From NCBI RefSeq assembly GCF_002115785.1, contig NZ_JFJY01000008.1, positions 62,001 through 126,000 on the forward strand: DNA of 64,000 nucleotides, in the 5' to 3' direction. Shown piece by piece: positions 1 to 9,076 of this stretch (its first letter is position 1; every line of letters starts with the position of its first letter). The stretch comes from Thalassospira sp. MCCC 1A03138. Its GTDB lineage: Bacteria; Pseudomonadota; Alphaproteobacteria; Rhodospirillales; Thalassospiraceae. The translations under genes were made by a program, and so were the position numbers. The notes under the pieces were generated by a model. It had not been told where the DNA came from and made no database searches. It saw only the letters and a program-made list of their open reading frames with translations.

Positions 1-25
1 AAATGATCGCGGGGGAACGCCTTAA

Positions 26-1432
26 ATGACAATCGCATATCTGTTCATCACGCTGTTTGCGTTGATGGCGCTTGGCACCCCGATCGGCGTGGCGCTGGGC
101 CTGTCATCCATCACCACCATCCTGTTTTTCGGATCAGACTCGCTTGCGACCCTGATCGAAAAGCTGTTCAACGGGATGGAACATTACACGCTGCTGGCCA
201 TTCCGTTCTTTATCCTTGCCTCGACCTTCCTGTCGACTGGCGGGGTGGCACGCCGCCTGATCCGATTTGCCGTCGATACGGTGGGCTGGTTCCATGGTGG
301 TCTTGCCATGGCGTCGGTTCTGGCCTGTATGCTGTTTGCCGCTGTTTCGGGTTCAAGCCCGGCCACGGTTGTTGCCATCGGTTCCGTCGTGATTGCCGGT
401 ATGATCAAATCGGGTTATCCGCGCAATTTCGCCGCCGGTGTGATTTGTAACGCCGGGACGCTGGGCATTCTGATCCCGCCGTCGATCGTGATGGTGGTTT
501 ATGCCGCAGCAACCCAGGTTTCCGTTGGCCGCATGTTCCTGGCAGGTGTTATTCCCGGTCTGATTGCCGGCATCATGCTGATGACCGTGATCTATATCGT
601 GGCCCGGATCAAGAAACTGCCAAAACAGGATCGTCCGAGCATTACCGAATGGCTTGAAGGCCTGTTTTCAGCATCGGGTGGCCTGCTTCTGGTTGTTGTG
701 ATCATGGGCGGCATTTATGGCGGGATATTTACCCCGACCGAGGCCGCGGCAGTTGCATCCGTCTATGCCATGCTGGTTGCCATCGTGTTCTATCGCGATA
801 TGGGGCCGATAAAAGGCGTTGCATGGGTTCCGGAAAAGGGCATGAGCTTTTCGGCCATTCTTGGCCATAACCTGCCGAAGATCGGCAAGGCCATTGCCAT
901 GATCCCGTTCGACAAGGATATCCGCCACGTGCTGCTTGAGGCAGGCAAAGTGACCATCATGCTGATGTTCATCATTGCCAACGCCATGCTGTTTGCCCAT
1001 GTTCTGACATCCGAACGCATTCCACACACCATTGCTGAAACCATCATCAACTGGGGTCTGGAGCCCTGGGCCTTCCTGATTGTGGTCAACATCATCCTGC
1101 TGATTGCCGGGAACTTCATGGAGCCGTCGGCGATCCTTCTGATCATGGCGCCGATCCTTTTCCCGATCGCGATAAAGCTCGGTATCGATCCGATCCATCT
1201 GGGTATCATCATGGTTGTGAACATGGAAATCGGCCTGATCACACCGCCGGTTGGGCTTAACTTGTTCGTGACGTCGGGTATCACCGGCATGTCGCTGGTT
1301 CAGGTGGTTCGTGCAGCCCTGCCTTGGCTGATGATCCTTCTGGTCTTCCTGATCATCGTGACATACATCCCGGCAATTTCGACATGGCTTCCGACCATGT
1401 TGATGGGCCCGGAAAAGGTCATGAACTATTAG
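26..1432 (+). CDS. dctM: TRAP transporter large permease (DctM family)
   Basis: This is the 468-residue large membrane subunit of a tripartite periplasmic transporter, driving sodium- or proton-coupled uptake of organic acids delivered by a periplasmic binding protein. Many hydrophobic segments are visible, with the family signatures SGSSPATVVAIG near residue 110, LGILIPPS near 146 and NMEIGLITPPVGLN near 400. It is longer than the usual 425-440 residues because of a polar stretch around residues 255-305, a variant I associate with C4-dicarboxylate DctM proteins. A GGGGGA ribosome-binding site precedes the ATG. Bases 4-6 (TGA) could be the stop of an upstream small-permease gene outside the window. 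A strong terminator follows. Substrate not determinable from sequence. Confidence 0.93.
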   Translation: MTIAYLFITLFALMALGTPIGVALGLSSITTILFFGSDSLATLIEKLFNGMEHYTLLAIPFFILASTFLSTGGVARRLIRFAVDTVGWFHGGLAMASVLACMLFAAVSGSSPATVVAIGSVVIAGMIKSGYPRNFAAGVICNAGTLGILIPPSIVMVVYAAATQVSVGRMFLAGVIPGLIAGIMLMTVIYIVARIKKLPKQDRPSITEWLEGLFSASGGLLLVVVIMGGIYGGIFTPTEAAAVASVYAMLVAIVFYRDMGPIKGVAWVPEKGMSFSAILGHNLPKIGKAIAMIPFDKDIRHVLLEAGKVTIMLMFIIANAMLFAHVLTSERIPHTIAETIINWGLEPWAFLIVVNIILLIAGNFMEPSAILLIMAPILFPIAIKLGIDPIHLGIIMVVNMEIGLITPPVGLNLFVTSGITGMSLVQVVRAALPWLMILLVFLIIVTYIPAISTWLPTMLMGPEKVMNY

Positions 1433-1457
1433 ATCACGCGAGAACTGAAAACCTTGC

Positions 1458-1486
1458 AAACGGCACCCCATCGCGGGTGCCGTTTT
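1458..1486 (+). terminator. Rho-independent terminator after dctM
   Basis: An 11-bp perfect stem (AAACGGCACCC with GGGTGCCGTTT) closes a 6-nt loop and is followed by TTTT. It ends the upstream TRAP operon. Confidence 0.85.
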
Positions 1487-1834
1487 CTTTTGCGGCCTGT
1501 ATTCTTTTGCCGCGTCAAACGGTTATATGCATAGCTGATATTCAGCCCGCAAAAATCGCCGGGCTGGATAAAACAGAATTTACGTGGATAATAGCATGAC
1601 TTGAATCGTTTCAGGTTGCGATCCAACCGGCCCCGTCACTCGTAACGGCGCGGCCTTCCTGATGCCACTGCCATATCTGACCGGAATTTTAGCACCTCCC
1701 GTTATCCGGGGGTCGGCGAATTTGCCCCATTCCCTGTCGTTATGGCTGGCCTTAAGGGAGCCCGTTAAAGACCGATACTGGAAACCGGACGGATCACACC
1801 CCACCTGCCACCAGAAGAAACGGATACGGAAGTC
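1487..1834. other. Intergenic stretch without a recognisable gene
   Basis: Open frames here are short and lack ribosome-binding sites or recognisable protein features. I see no clear promoter or structured RNA. The region presumably carries the promoter of the following efflux gene. Confidence 0.5.
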
Positions 1835-3091
1835 ATGGCGAATACAGATGCCAGCACCCCGATCAATACCAAGCGCCTTGCGATCCTACTTGCCGCCCTG
1901 ATCGCGACCGCGCCCTTTGCGATTGATACCTACCTGCCCGCCATCCCGGCTATGGCGGTCGATTTTGGTGCGCCGACGCATAATGTCGAAGTATCAATCA
2001 GCATGTTCCTGATTGGTTTTGCTCTGGGGCAGCTGATTGGCGGGCCACTCTCGGATCGCGTTGGCCGTCGTCCGGTCGCACTGGTCGGGCTGGTGATTTA
2101 CATCATCACCAGTGCGATCATCATCTTTGTCGACAGTTCTTTCTCGCTCAACGTTATGCGCTTTATCCAAGCGATTGGCGGTGGCTTTGCTCTTGTCATC
2201 GTCGGTGCGTCGGTCCGCGACCTGTTTGACGGCAAAGATGCGGCGCGTATGTTTGCCCTGATCGCGGTAATCATGATGATTGCACCGCTGGTCGCGCCCA
2301 CGGTCGGCTCGGCCCTGTTGGTTTATTTCCAGTGGCAGGCAATTTTCGTTCTGCTGGTAATCTATGGCAGCATCATGCTGGTGGTTGTCTGGTTCAAGCT
2401 GCCTGAAACCACCAAGCTGCGCCCACGCTATGCCGGACCGGCCCGACGGGTCTTGTGGACCTATCTGGAAGTTCTGCGTACCCGCAAGGCGGTTGGTTTC
2501 ATGCTGGCCCATACCGGTGCCAGTGCGGTGATGTTCAGTTTCCTGACCGACAGCCCGTTCATGTACATTGATTATTTTGGCGTGTCACCCAGCCAGTTCC
2601 CTTATCTGTTCGGAGCCAATGTCATTGTCATCGTGATCTGCAATCGACTGAACAATCCGTTGCTGAAACGGCTTGAATGTCATCAGATACTGGCGATCGG
2701 CACCGGCCTTCAACTGGCTGCTGTGATCGGATTGTTCATTGCGGTGAATGTGTTCGAACCATCCCTTTATGCGGTTGTGCCACTTGTGATGGTCGCCGTT
2801 GGCATGATCGGGCTGACAGCGCCAAACGCAACTGCGGCCTTCATGCAGTATTTCCCGCATATCGGCGGGACGGCAACCGCCTTGATGGGCACCATCCAGT
2901 TTGCCACTGGCGCTTTGGCAGGCACCATCATCGGACAGGTTCATGACGGCAGCCTTCTACCCGCGACCGCATCAATGCTTGCCTTTGGCATTTTCGCCAA
3001 TGTCATGGTGCATTTCGTGGCCGAGGCAAAACAGATCGAACAACCCGCCCCGGCGCAAAGCGACGATACTGTTATCGTTGCCGCCGACTAA
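1835..3091 (+). CDS. Bcr/CflA family drug resistance MFS transporter
   Basis: This 418-residue protein is a major facilitator superfamily antiporter of the Bcr/CflA group, expected to export drugs or small metabolites across the inner membrane using the proton gradient. Twelve hydrophobic segments can be traced. The first carries the group's typical APFAIDTYLPAIPAM stretch near residue 27, and the MFS motif A loop appears as GGPLSDRVGRRPVALVG near residue 70. The length is normal. It stands between a terminator and the DinB-like gene, which starts 37 bp downstream and may be cotranscribed. The exported compound cannot be predicted. Confidence 0.92.
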   Translation: MANTDASTPINTKRLAILLAALIATAPFAIDTYLPAIPAMAVDFGAPTHNVEVSISMFLIGFALGQLIGGPLSDRVGRRPVALVGLVIYIITSAIIIFVDSSFSLNVMRFIQAIGGGFALVIVGASVRDLFDGKDAARMFALIAVIMMIAPLVAPTVGSALLVYFQWQAIFVLLVIYGSIMLVVVWFKLPETTKLRPRYAGPARRVLWTYLEVLRTRKAVGFMLAHTGASAVMFSFLTDSPFMYIDYFGVSPSQFPYLFGANVIVIVICNRLNNPLLKRLECHQILAIGTGLQLAAVIGLFIAVNVFEPSLYAVVPLVMVAVGMIGLTAPNATAAFMQYFPHIGGTATALMGTIQFATGALAGTIIGQVHDGSLLPATASMLAFGIFANVMVHFVAEAKQIEQPAPAQSDDTVIVAAD

Positions 3092-3128
3092 ACACAGTCA
3101 ATTAACGCCAGATAGGAGCCCCACCAAA

Positions 3129-3638
3129 ATGGCAAAGATGAATTTCAACGATTATGGCCGTGCCATGGCCAAATACAACATCTGGCAGAATGGCGTTCTG
3201 TACGAACTTTGCGAACAGATCGGCGACGAGGAACGCCGCCGTGACCGCGGCATGTTTTTTGGCTCCATCCATGCGACGCTTAATCATCTGCTCTATATCG
3301 ACCACCGAATCCTCGGCATCCTGCAAACCGGACAGGCCGAACCGTTTGATGCGCGCACGATCATGGCCGATGATTTCGAAACGCTTGGGAAAATGCGCAT
3401 TGAAACCGACGCCGCGATTGCCGCATTCGTCGATTCCAATGATCACAGCTGGCAGGATGACATTCGCGAATTGATGGGGCTGGATGGTGTAACCCGCAAA
3501 TTGCCGCGCCAGCTTTTCCTGATGCAGCTTTTCAACCACCAAAGCCATCACAGATCGCAAATCACAAGCGAGCTGCACAAGATGGGCCTTGATTACGGCA
3601 TTACCGATGTTCCGCTGACGCCGGATTTGCCGTTGTGA
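3129..3638 (+). CDS. DinB/YfiT-family putative metal-dependent protein
   Basis: A 169-residue, probably cytosolic four-helix-bundle protein of the DinB superfamily. Members bind a divalent metal through three histidines and several act as thiol-dependent transferases. Candidate ligands are the histidine of HLLYIDH near residue 54 and the HxxHR pair in FNHQSHHRSQ near residue 140. The open frame extends further upstream, but ATG 3129 is chosen because AGGAG lies 10 nt before it and family similarity begins there (NFNDYGRAMAKYN). It follows the efflux gene closely on the same strand and converges with the hydratase-like gene, leaving only 8 bp between stops. Thiol partner and substrate unknown. 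Confidence 0.85.
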   Translation: MAKMNFNDYGRAMAKYNIWQNGVLYELCEQIGDEERRRDRGMFFGSIHATLNHLLYIDHRILGILQTGQAEPFDARTIMADDFETLGKMRIETDAAIAAFVDSNDHSWQDDIRELMGLDGVTRKLPRQLFLMQLFNHQSHHRSQITSELHKMGLDYGITDVPLTPDLPL

Positions 3639-3646
3639 TCTGACCG

Positions 3647-4435
3647 TTACCTGCCTTCGAACACCGCTTTTCTTTTTTCCAGAAAGGCGGTGTAGCCTTC
3701 CTTAAAATCCGCACTGTCAAAGGCGCGGTATCCTTCGTCAAATTCCTTGGCACCGATGGCACCACCTTCTTTGAGGCGGTTGATCATTTTCTTATGCAGG
3801 CGTTGGGTGATGGGTGCGCCGCTTGCGATACGGGCGGCGGTTGATGCGATTTCCGCATCGAACGCCTCAATCGCCACATGGCGGGCGACAAAGCCGATTT
3901 CGCGCGCGCGTTCGGCATCAAACACCTGGCCTTCAAGCAGGATTTCAAACAACGCCGCCTCGCCCAGCAGATCGAGCATGATCTGCAATTCCGGATAGCC
4001 CAGCGTCGCACCAAGCTTCATCGGGGGCACGGCAAATTTTGCGTTATCCGCAGCAATCCGCAAATCGCACGCAGCAGCCAACACAAATGATGCCCCGATG
4101 CAAGGCCCGTCAATCGCGGCAATGACCGGATGCTGACAGACCCGAAGCGCCTGCAAGGCCTCGGCATGGAGCATTCCATAATCACGCGCCTTTCCGAACC
4201 CGTCGCGTTCGCGTACAAATTCATGGATATCCGCCCCGGCACCAAACCCGGCCCCGCTGCCGCCGCGAATAACGATACAGCGCAGGTTATTATCCCCGCC
4301 AAGATCATCGGCAATCCGGGCAAGCCCTCCCCACATCGGCTTGGTCAGCGCGTTTTTGCGCTCCGGCTGCGAAATGGTGATGGTTGCAATGCCGCCGTCA
4401 TTGATATCGACGGCAAGTCCGGTTTCCTGCGACAT
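3647..4435 (-). CDS. Enoyl-CoA hydratase/isomerase family protein
   Basis: This 262-residue crotonase-fold protein binds an acyl-CoA; its reaction is uncertain. The oxyanion-hole segment GAGADIHEF near residue 66 and IDGPCIGASFVLAAACDL near residue 110 are typical. The usual first catalytic glutamate, found in a QPEI-like segment in true hydratases, is replaced here by VPPMKLG near residue 136. The second candidate glutamate survives in LFEILLEG near residue 164. The protein may therefore be an isomerase, hydrolase, decarboxylase or other crotonase variant rather than a hydratase. It is transcribed alone, convergent with the DinB-like gene. Confidence 0.88.
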   Translation of the reverse strand: MSQETGLAVDINDGGIATITISQPERKNALTKPMWGGLARIADDLGGDNNLRCIVIRGGSGAGFGAGADIHEFVRERDGFGKARDYGMLHAEALQALRVCQHPVIAAIDGPCIGASFVLAAACDLRIAADNAKFAVPPMKLGATLGYPELQIMLDLLGEAALFEILLEGQVFDAERAREIGFVARHVAIEAFDAEIASTAARIASGAPITQRLHKKMINRLKEGGAIGAKEFDEGYRAFDSADFKEGYTAFLEKRKAVFEGR

Positions 4436-4547
4436 GGCAGTGCCTTTCAGCTTAATTCGGTAAGGCTATACCAAATAAACCCAAAACCGTATTTTGCCAA
4501 TGCCTGACAAAGGCTTGGATCATTATCACTGTCTTTGCGGTCGCAAC

Positions 4548-6281
4548 TTAGGATGCCGTGACGTTACGCAATCCGTGCGCGCGAAGGCGCCCGACCACCT
4601 TCTCGATATCGATTTCATAATGAACCAGCGGCGGCTTGATGCCATGTGCAAACAGTTCCCGTCGAAGGTCATGTGATGTGCCGGTCAGAATCACCTCGAT
4701 CCCGCGCCCTCGCGTTTTGCGCGCAAGTCCCGCTATTGTATTGGCTGCAGTTGAATCAAGAAACGGCACGGCGGCAAAATCAATGATCAAAGCCCGGTGC
4801 GTATCGCCAATCCTGTCCAGAACCGATCCAATGGATGCTGCAGCCCCGAAAAAGAACACGCCGGTAATCCGGTAAATCATGATGTCGGGGTCGGTTGTCG
4901 ATGAAATATCCGATGCCCCGCCACCGCCGGTCGTACCGTCGGCCCGGTCTTCGGATACGAACGGGCTGTGGGTGGCAATCGCGGTTGTTTTCGACATGCG
5001 TTGAATGAACAGAACCGAGCCAAGGGCAAATCCAACAACGATTGCTTCGAGAAGATCGCGGAAAATCGTCAGTAAAAATGTTACCAGCAATACTGCCGCA
5101 TCGCCACGCGATGCGCGCAACAAGGTCGCTATCGCGTGCTTTTCGATCATGTTCCATGCCACAATCGCCAGCACCCCGGCCAAGCTTGCCAGCGGAATGA
5201 AACTGGCTAGCGGCGCAGCAACCAATATGAACAGCAACAAAAACAGCGCGTGCAAAACGCCCGAAACCGGCCCATGCGCACCGGCCCGGATATTGGTGGC
5301 CGTTCTTGCAATCGTGCCGGTCACGCAAATGCCACCAAACAGACCCGACGCCATATTTGCCACCCCCTGGGCCACCAGCTCACAGTTCGATCTGTGATGT
5401 CGGCCGGTCATACCATCGGCCACCACGGCTGATAAAAGCGACTCAATCGCCCCCAAAAGCGCAAAGGCAATTGCATTGGGCAAAACCGCCTGGACTTTGG
5501 CAAGGGTGAATTCCGGCAAGACAGGCATGGGGAAATCACCGGGAATACCGCCAAAGACGCTGCCGATGGTCGATACCGGCAGACTGAACAACGCGGTCGC
5601 CAATGCGGCCCCGGCCACCGCAATCAGCATGCCCGGCCAATGCGGGCGCAGCCGTTTGGTGCCGACAATCACAAGGATTGTCGCGCCGGACAACGCAACC
5701 GTCACCGGATCAATCCCCGGTAATGCCGCCCAGATCACCGGGAGCTTTTCCAAAAGCGGCCCCGGCTCTTTGCCTGGCAAAGTCAGCCCCAGCAAATCCT
5801 TGATCTGGCTTGCGAAAATGATCACCGCAATCCCGGCAGTAAAGCCAACCGTCACCGGATAGGGAATGAACTTGATATAGGTACCAAGCTTCAGCGCCCC
5901 GATGGCGAGCAACATCAATCCCGACAGGATAGTGGCAATGATCAAGCCATCAAGGCCATGCGTCTGAACCGTACCTGCGACCAGAACGATGAAAGCCCCT
6001 GCTGGTCCTCCAATCTGAAAGCGACTGCCCCCCAGGAGCGACACCAGAATCCCCCCGACAATCGCGGTATAAAGCCCCTGTGCGGGGGAAACGCCCGACG
6101 CAATCGCAATCGCCATCGATAACGGCAAGGCGACAATCGCCACCGTCAAACCGGCAATCGCATCAGCCCGCAACTGCGCAAACCCGTAACCTTCGCGAAG
6201 GACGGTTACAAGCTTTGGGGTAAACAGGTCGGCATATCCGGGTTCGGGCGCCTGATTGGTTTTCGAGGTTCTGGTTTCCAT
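4548..6281 (-). CDS. SulP family inorganic anion transporter with STAS domain
   Basis: This roughly 577-residue inner-membrane protein belongs to the SulP/SLC26 family, which carries sulfate, bicarbonate or other anions. The N-terminal part (about residues 20-420) is hydrophobic, with the family signature SVSPAQGLYTAIVGG and IGGPAGAFIVLVAGTVQTHG. The C-terminal cytosolic STAS domain (about 465-560) contains DFAAVPFLDSTAANTIAGL. The open frame reaches back to ATG 6323, but that start has no ribosome-binding site, while ATG 6281 has GGAG just upstream; I chose the latter with moderate certainty. The XRE regulator upstream on the same strand may be cotranscribed with it. The transported anion is unknown. 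Confidence 0.92.
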   Translation of the reverse strand: METRTSKTNQAPEPGYADLFTPKLVTVLREGYGFAQLRADAIAGLTVAIVALPLSMAIAIASGVSPAQGLYTAIVGGILVSLLGGSRFQIGGPAGAFIVLVAGTVQTHGLDGLIIATILSGLMLLAIGALKLGTYIKFIPYPVTVGFTAGIAVIIFASQIKDLLGLTLPGKEPGPLLEKLPVIWAALPGIDPVTVALSGATILVIVGTKRLRPHWPGMLIAVAGAALATALFSLPVSTIGSVFGGIPGDFPMPVLPEFTLAKVQAVLPNAIAFALLGAIESLLSAVVADGMTGRHHRSNCELVAQGVANMASGLFGGICVTGTIARTATNIRAGAHGPVSGVLHALFLLLFILVAAPLASFIPLASLAGVLAIVAWNMIEKHAIATLLRASRGDAAVLLVTFLLTIFRDLLEAIVVGFALGSVLFIQRMSKTTAIATHSPFVSEDRADGTTGGGGASDISSTTDPDIMIYRITGVFFFGAAASIGSVLDRIGDTHRALIIDFAAVPFLDSTAANTIAGLARKTRGRGIEVILTGTSHDLRRELFAHGIKPPLVHYEIDIEKVVGRLRAHGLRNVTAS

Positions 6282-6359
6282 AGTCTCCGGCAGCCTTGCA
6301 AAAGGCGGCGGGATCGTCGGCATAAGTCGGCGGTCGCCGTCGCAAAATTGTTGTGGTCG

Positions 6360-6647
6360 TTATTGTTCGCCCTGCTCGTCTGGCAGTTTCGGTTTTATTT
6401 CCGGTTCTTTCAGACGCACACCGCGCCCGGTTGCCATGCTGGACACGTTATCCCCGATCAATTCGATCCCGGCGCGGTCAAGTGCTTCGACGACCTTGGT
6501 CAGCGTATCAACCACACCACGCACATTACCCTTGCTGGACTCCATCCGCTGGATGGTTGGCACCGAAATCCCGGCCATTTCGGCCAGCTTTTTCTGATCA
6601 ATGCCCAGCAACGCACGAGCCGCACGCATTTGTCCCGCGGTAATCAT
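6360..6647 (-). CDS. Small XRE-family helix-turn-helix regulator
   Basis: A 95-residue DNA-binding protein. A lambda-repressor-type helix-turn-helix fills the first 60 residues (RAARALLGIDQKKLAEMAGI then SVPTIQRMES), followed by a short charged proline-rich tail. ATG 6647 is preferred over ATG 6656 because AAGGA lies 8 nt upstream of it but abuts the earlier codon. It is located upstream of the SulP gene on the same strand and divergent from pyrE, with an AT-rich imperfect dyad in between that could be its operator. No toxin partner is next to it, so I do not call it an antitoxin. Confidence 0.85.
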   Translation of the reverse strand: MITAGQMRAARALLGIDQKKLAEMAGISVPTIQRMESSKGNVRGVVDTLTKVVEALDRAGIELIGDNVSSMATGRGVRLKEPEIKPKLPDEQGEQ

Positions 6648-6706
6648 AAAGCGCATCCTTCATTCACACATGATCGAAGTCTAACAAAACGCATTTAAAA
6701 CTTCAA

Positions 6707-6731
6707 TTATGATATTTTAGATATCAATAAT
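6707..6731. promoter_or_regulatory. AT-rich imperfect dyad, possible XRE operator
   Basis: TTATGATAT and ATATCAATAA form an imperfect dyad around TTTAG in the divergent xre/pyrE region. The location suggests an operator or promoter element, but no experimentally defined consensus is matched. Confidence 0.3.
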
Positions 6732-6906
6732 GCCATTTCAAATCGGCATTGCCTTATTCGCATACGGTCCTGCTGCCCGCAAATTTACCCCCGATATCGC
6801 CGGGCACCTGATCCTGACCAGCCGGACAGCGGCTTTTCTTTGCGCTTTGCGTCCAAAAACGCTAAGACGTGCGCAAATATTCGATCCGGAAAAGGGTATA
6901 GTCGCC

Positions 6907-7596
6907 ATGACCAACGAAACTTCGACCGCGCATTGCTCGTATGCAGCCAAAACCGCCGCAAAGATTTTGCTTGATATCGGGGCTGTAAATTTCCGCCCGG
7001 AAGAGGCCTATATCCTGACATCGGGCTGGGCAAGCCCGGTTTATATCGATTGCCGCAAACTGATTTCCTTCCCGCGCGCACGACGCAAGGTCATGGAACT
7101 TGCCGCCCGTCAGGTTTCCGACAAGGCCGGTTACGAGGCATTTGATGCGGTCGCTGGCGGCGAAACCGCTGGCATCCCCTATTCCGCATGGCTGGCCGAT
7201 GTTCTGGACCTGCCGATGCAGTATGTCCGCAAAAAGCCAAAGGGCTTTGGCCGCAAGGCGCGCATCGAAGGTGACATCCACGAAGGCCAGCGGGTTCTTC
7301 TGGTAGAGGACCTTGCCACAGACGGTGCGTCGAAGGTCAATTTCGTCAATGCGATCCGCGAAACCGGCGCCGAATGCAAACACGCCTTTGTCGTGTTCTT
7401 CTATGGTGTGTTCCCCAATGCGCTTGAAGAACTGAAAAAAGATGATATCGAACTGCATTATCTGGCAACCTGGGCCGATATTCTGGCGGTTGCCGAAGAA
7501 GGCGAATATTTCCCCAAAGAAGCCATCGAAGGCGTCCGGGCCTTTCTTGCCGACCCGATTGGCTGGTCCAAAGCCAATGGGGGCAAGCACGACTAA
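6907..7596 (+). CDS. pyrE: Orotate phosphoribosyltransferase
   Basis: The 229-residue cytosolic enzyme joins orotate and PRPP to give orotidine 5'-phosphate in pyrimidine synthesis. The PRPP-binding motif VLLVEDLATDGASK is near residue 130, and the substrate-loop segment YVRKKPKGFGRKARIEG lies just before it. The length suits the alphaproteobacterial form. The frame is open further upstream, but ATG 6907 follows a GGAAAAGGG ribosome-binding site and matches the usual N-terminus. A strong terminator follows, so it appears monocistronic. Confidence 0.96.
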   Translation: MTNETSTAHCSYAAKTAAKILLDIGAVNFRPEEAYILTSGWASPVYIDCRKLISFPRARRKVMELAARQVSDKAGYEAFDAVAGGETAGIPYSAWLADVLDLPMQYVRKKPKGFGRKARIEGDIHEGQRVLLVEDLATDGASKVNFVNAIRETGAECKHAFVVFFYGVFPNALEELKKDDIELHYLATWADILAVAEEGEYFPKEAIEGVRAFLADPIGWSKANGGKHD

Positions 7597-7617
7597 GCCA
7601 GCAGCACATTACCAAAT

Positions 7618-7652
7618 AAAAACGCCCGCAGATTTTCCCCTGCGGGCGTTTT
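7618..7652. terminator. Bidirectional terminator between pyrE and quinone oxidoreductase gene
   Basis: A 13-bp stem (AAAACGCCCGCAG with CTGCGGGCGTTTT) with an 8-nt loop has A and T runs on both sides and separates convergent genes. Confidence 0.85.
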
Positions 7653-7678
7653 ACTTGTGATGGTCGGTCTGTCGGTAT

Positions 7679-8299
7679 TTACCCCGCCATTTCTAGTTCC
7701 GGCCTTGTTACCTTTGCCGGGATTGCGGCCCCGATATTGCGTGCCTTTTTAAGGTGTTCCGCCGGATCATTCCCATCGGCCAGCAACATCAATTCCGATG
7801 TCGCGACCTGTATGCCGCAATAATCAAAAATACCATGATGGATTTGCAGCTTCATCGCCCCGAAATATCCATGCCGGGCAAAGGTGCCAAGCCCTGCCCC
7901 ACCAATCGCGACAAGATGAACCTTCAGATGGTTCAGCTTTTTGATCACCTTTTCACCGTCAATATCCTCATAGGCCCAGCCATTTGAAAACACCCGATCA
8001 ATCCAGCCTTTCAGGATTGCAGGCATCGACCACCAGTAGATCGGAAAAACCAGTACCAGCGTATCGGCGGCATCAATCCGCTTCTGTTCGGCAAGCACAT
8101 CATCCGGGAACGGTGACCTCATCTCGAAGGCCGCAATATCGTCCTGATTGAAGCGCGGATCAAATCCCTCGGCCGAAAGATCAGCAAACTCGAAACTGTG
8201 TTCAGGTCCGGCATCCTCAATCCCCTTGCCAATTTGATTGGCGACCGCATGACTGAACGAACCGGAATTTGGATGGGCGACAACAACAAGCGCGCGCAT
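7679..8299 (-). CDS. NAD(P)H-dependent quinone oxidoreductase (flavodoxin-like fold)
   Basis: A 206-residue cytosolic flavoprotein of the NQO1/MdaB/KefF-like family, expected to reduce quinones or other electrophiles by two electrons with NAD(P)H. The flavin-binding segments are AHPNSGSFSHAVA near residue 8 and VFPIYWWSMPAILKGWIDRV near residue 84, followed by GGAGLGTFARHGYFG. It is divergent from a TetR-family gene, and the 93-bp gap holds two copies of a 9-bp palindrome, suggesting that this regulator controls it, perhaps in response to electrophiles. The physiological substrate is not known. Confidence 0.92.
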   Translation of the reverse strand: MRALVVVAHPNSGSFSHAVANQIGKGIEDAGPEHSFEFADLSAEGFDPRFNQDDIAAFEMRSPFPDDVLAEQKRIDAADTLVLVFPIYWWSMPAILKGWIDRVFSNGWAYEDIDGEKVIKKLNHLKVHLVAIGGAGLGTFARHGYFGAMKLQIHHGIFDYCGIQVATSELMLLADGNDPAEHLKKARNIGAAIPAKVTRPELEMAG

Positions 8300-8354
8300 G
8301 GCTTATCTCCTTGCTAAGTGATTGCCTCTCAACGGTAATCACTATATACTATAA

Positions 8355-8377
8355 GTAAGTTACTATCTGTAAGTTAC
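8355..8377. promoter_or_regulatory. Paired palindromes, candidate TetR operator
   Basis: GTAAGTTAC occurs twice, at 8355-8363 and 8369-8377. Each copy is itself a palindrome around a central G and their starts lie 14 bp apart, just upstream of the TetR start codon and within the divergent promoter region. Confidence 0.55.
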
Positions 8378-8392
8378 GTTTGGTATATAAAG

Positions 8393-9010
8393 ATGTCAAG
8401 CAGCGGTGCAAAAAAGTCCCCCTCACATACTCCACGCAAACGGATGGCACGCGAAGATCGCAATCGGCAACTTCTCGACGTTGCATGGAAGATGATCCAT
8501 GACGATGGGACCGAGGCACTAAGCCTTGGCAGTCTTGCCGAACAGGCCGAGGTCACCAAGCCGGTGGTCTATGATCATTTCGGAACACGATCGGGTTTGC
8601 TGATTGCGCTGTATCAGGATTACGATCGACGTCAGACAACATTGATGGACTCTACCCTTGCGCAAAGCAGCCATACCCTGCACGACAAGGCATCGGTGAT
8701 CGCATCGGCCTATATTGATTGCGTGCTGTCACAGGGGCGCGAAATTTCGGGTGTCATAGCATCACTTGCCGGATCGCCGGAGCTGGAGCAGGTCAAACGC
8801 GACTATCACATTCTGTTCATTGATAAATGCCGCGATACACTGTCCCCTTTCAGCCGGACCGGTAAAATACCAATGCCCCGCCTTTGGGGCTTTCTGGGCG
8901 CAGCCGAATCCCTCTCTTACGCAGCGGCAACCGGCGAAATCACCGCCGATCAGGCAAAGCAGGAACTTTTTGAAACCATCATCGCCATGGTGTCGCGAGA
9001 CAGAGCATAA
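8393..9010 (+). CDS. TetR/AcrR family transcriptional regulator
   Basis: A 205-residue dimeric DNA-binding repressor candidate. The N-terminal helix-turn-helix lies at residues 20-70 (LSLGSLAEQAEVTKPVVYDHFGTRSGLLIALY), listed here as LSLGSLAEQAEV plus TKPVVYDHFGTRSGLL, and a helical ligand domain follows. The first 20 residues are basic and poorly conserved. It is divergent from the quinone oxidoreductase gene and probably represses both itself and that gene through the repeated GTAAGTTAC sites upstream. A terminator follows, so it is transcribed alone. The inducer is unknown. Confidence 0.9.
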   Translation: MSSSGAKKSPSHTPRKRMAREDRNRQLLDVAWKMIHDDGTEALSLGSLAEQAEVTKPVVYDHFGTRSGLLIALYQDYDRRQTTLMDSTLAQSSHTLHDKASVIASAYIDCVLSQGREISGVIASLAGSPELEQVKRDYHILFIDKCRDTLSPFSRTGKIPMPRLWGFLGAAESLSYAAATGEITADQAKQELFETIIAMVSRDRA

Positions 9011-9049
9011 AAAGCCATCAACAGTCTAAATACACTATTGATGGCTTTT
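9010..9049. terminator. Bidirectional terminator between tetR and GST gene
   Basis: A 12-bp perfect stem (AAAAGCCATCAA with TTGATGGCTTTT) with a 16-nt loop separates convergent genes and begins at the TetR stop codon. Confidence 0.8.
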
Positions 9050-9076
9050 CAGTCCGTTATTTGTAATCTGACAAAG

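Noticed and set aside
6360..6647. Antitoxin of a toxin-antitoxin pair
   Set aside because: No small toxin gene is adjacent; only SulP and pyrE flank it.
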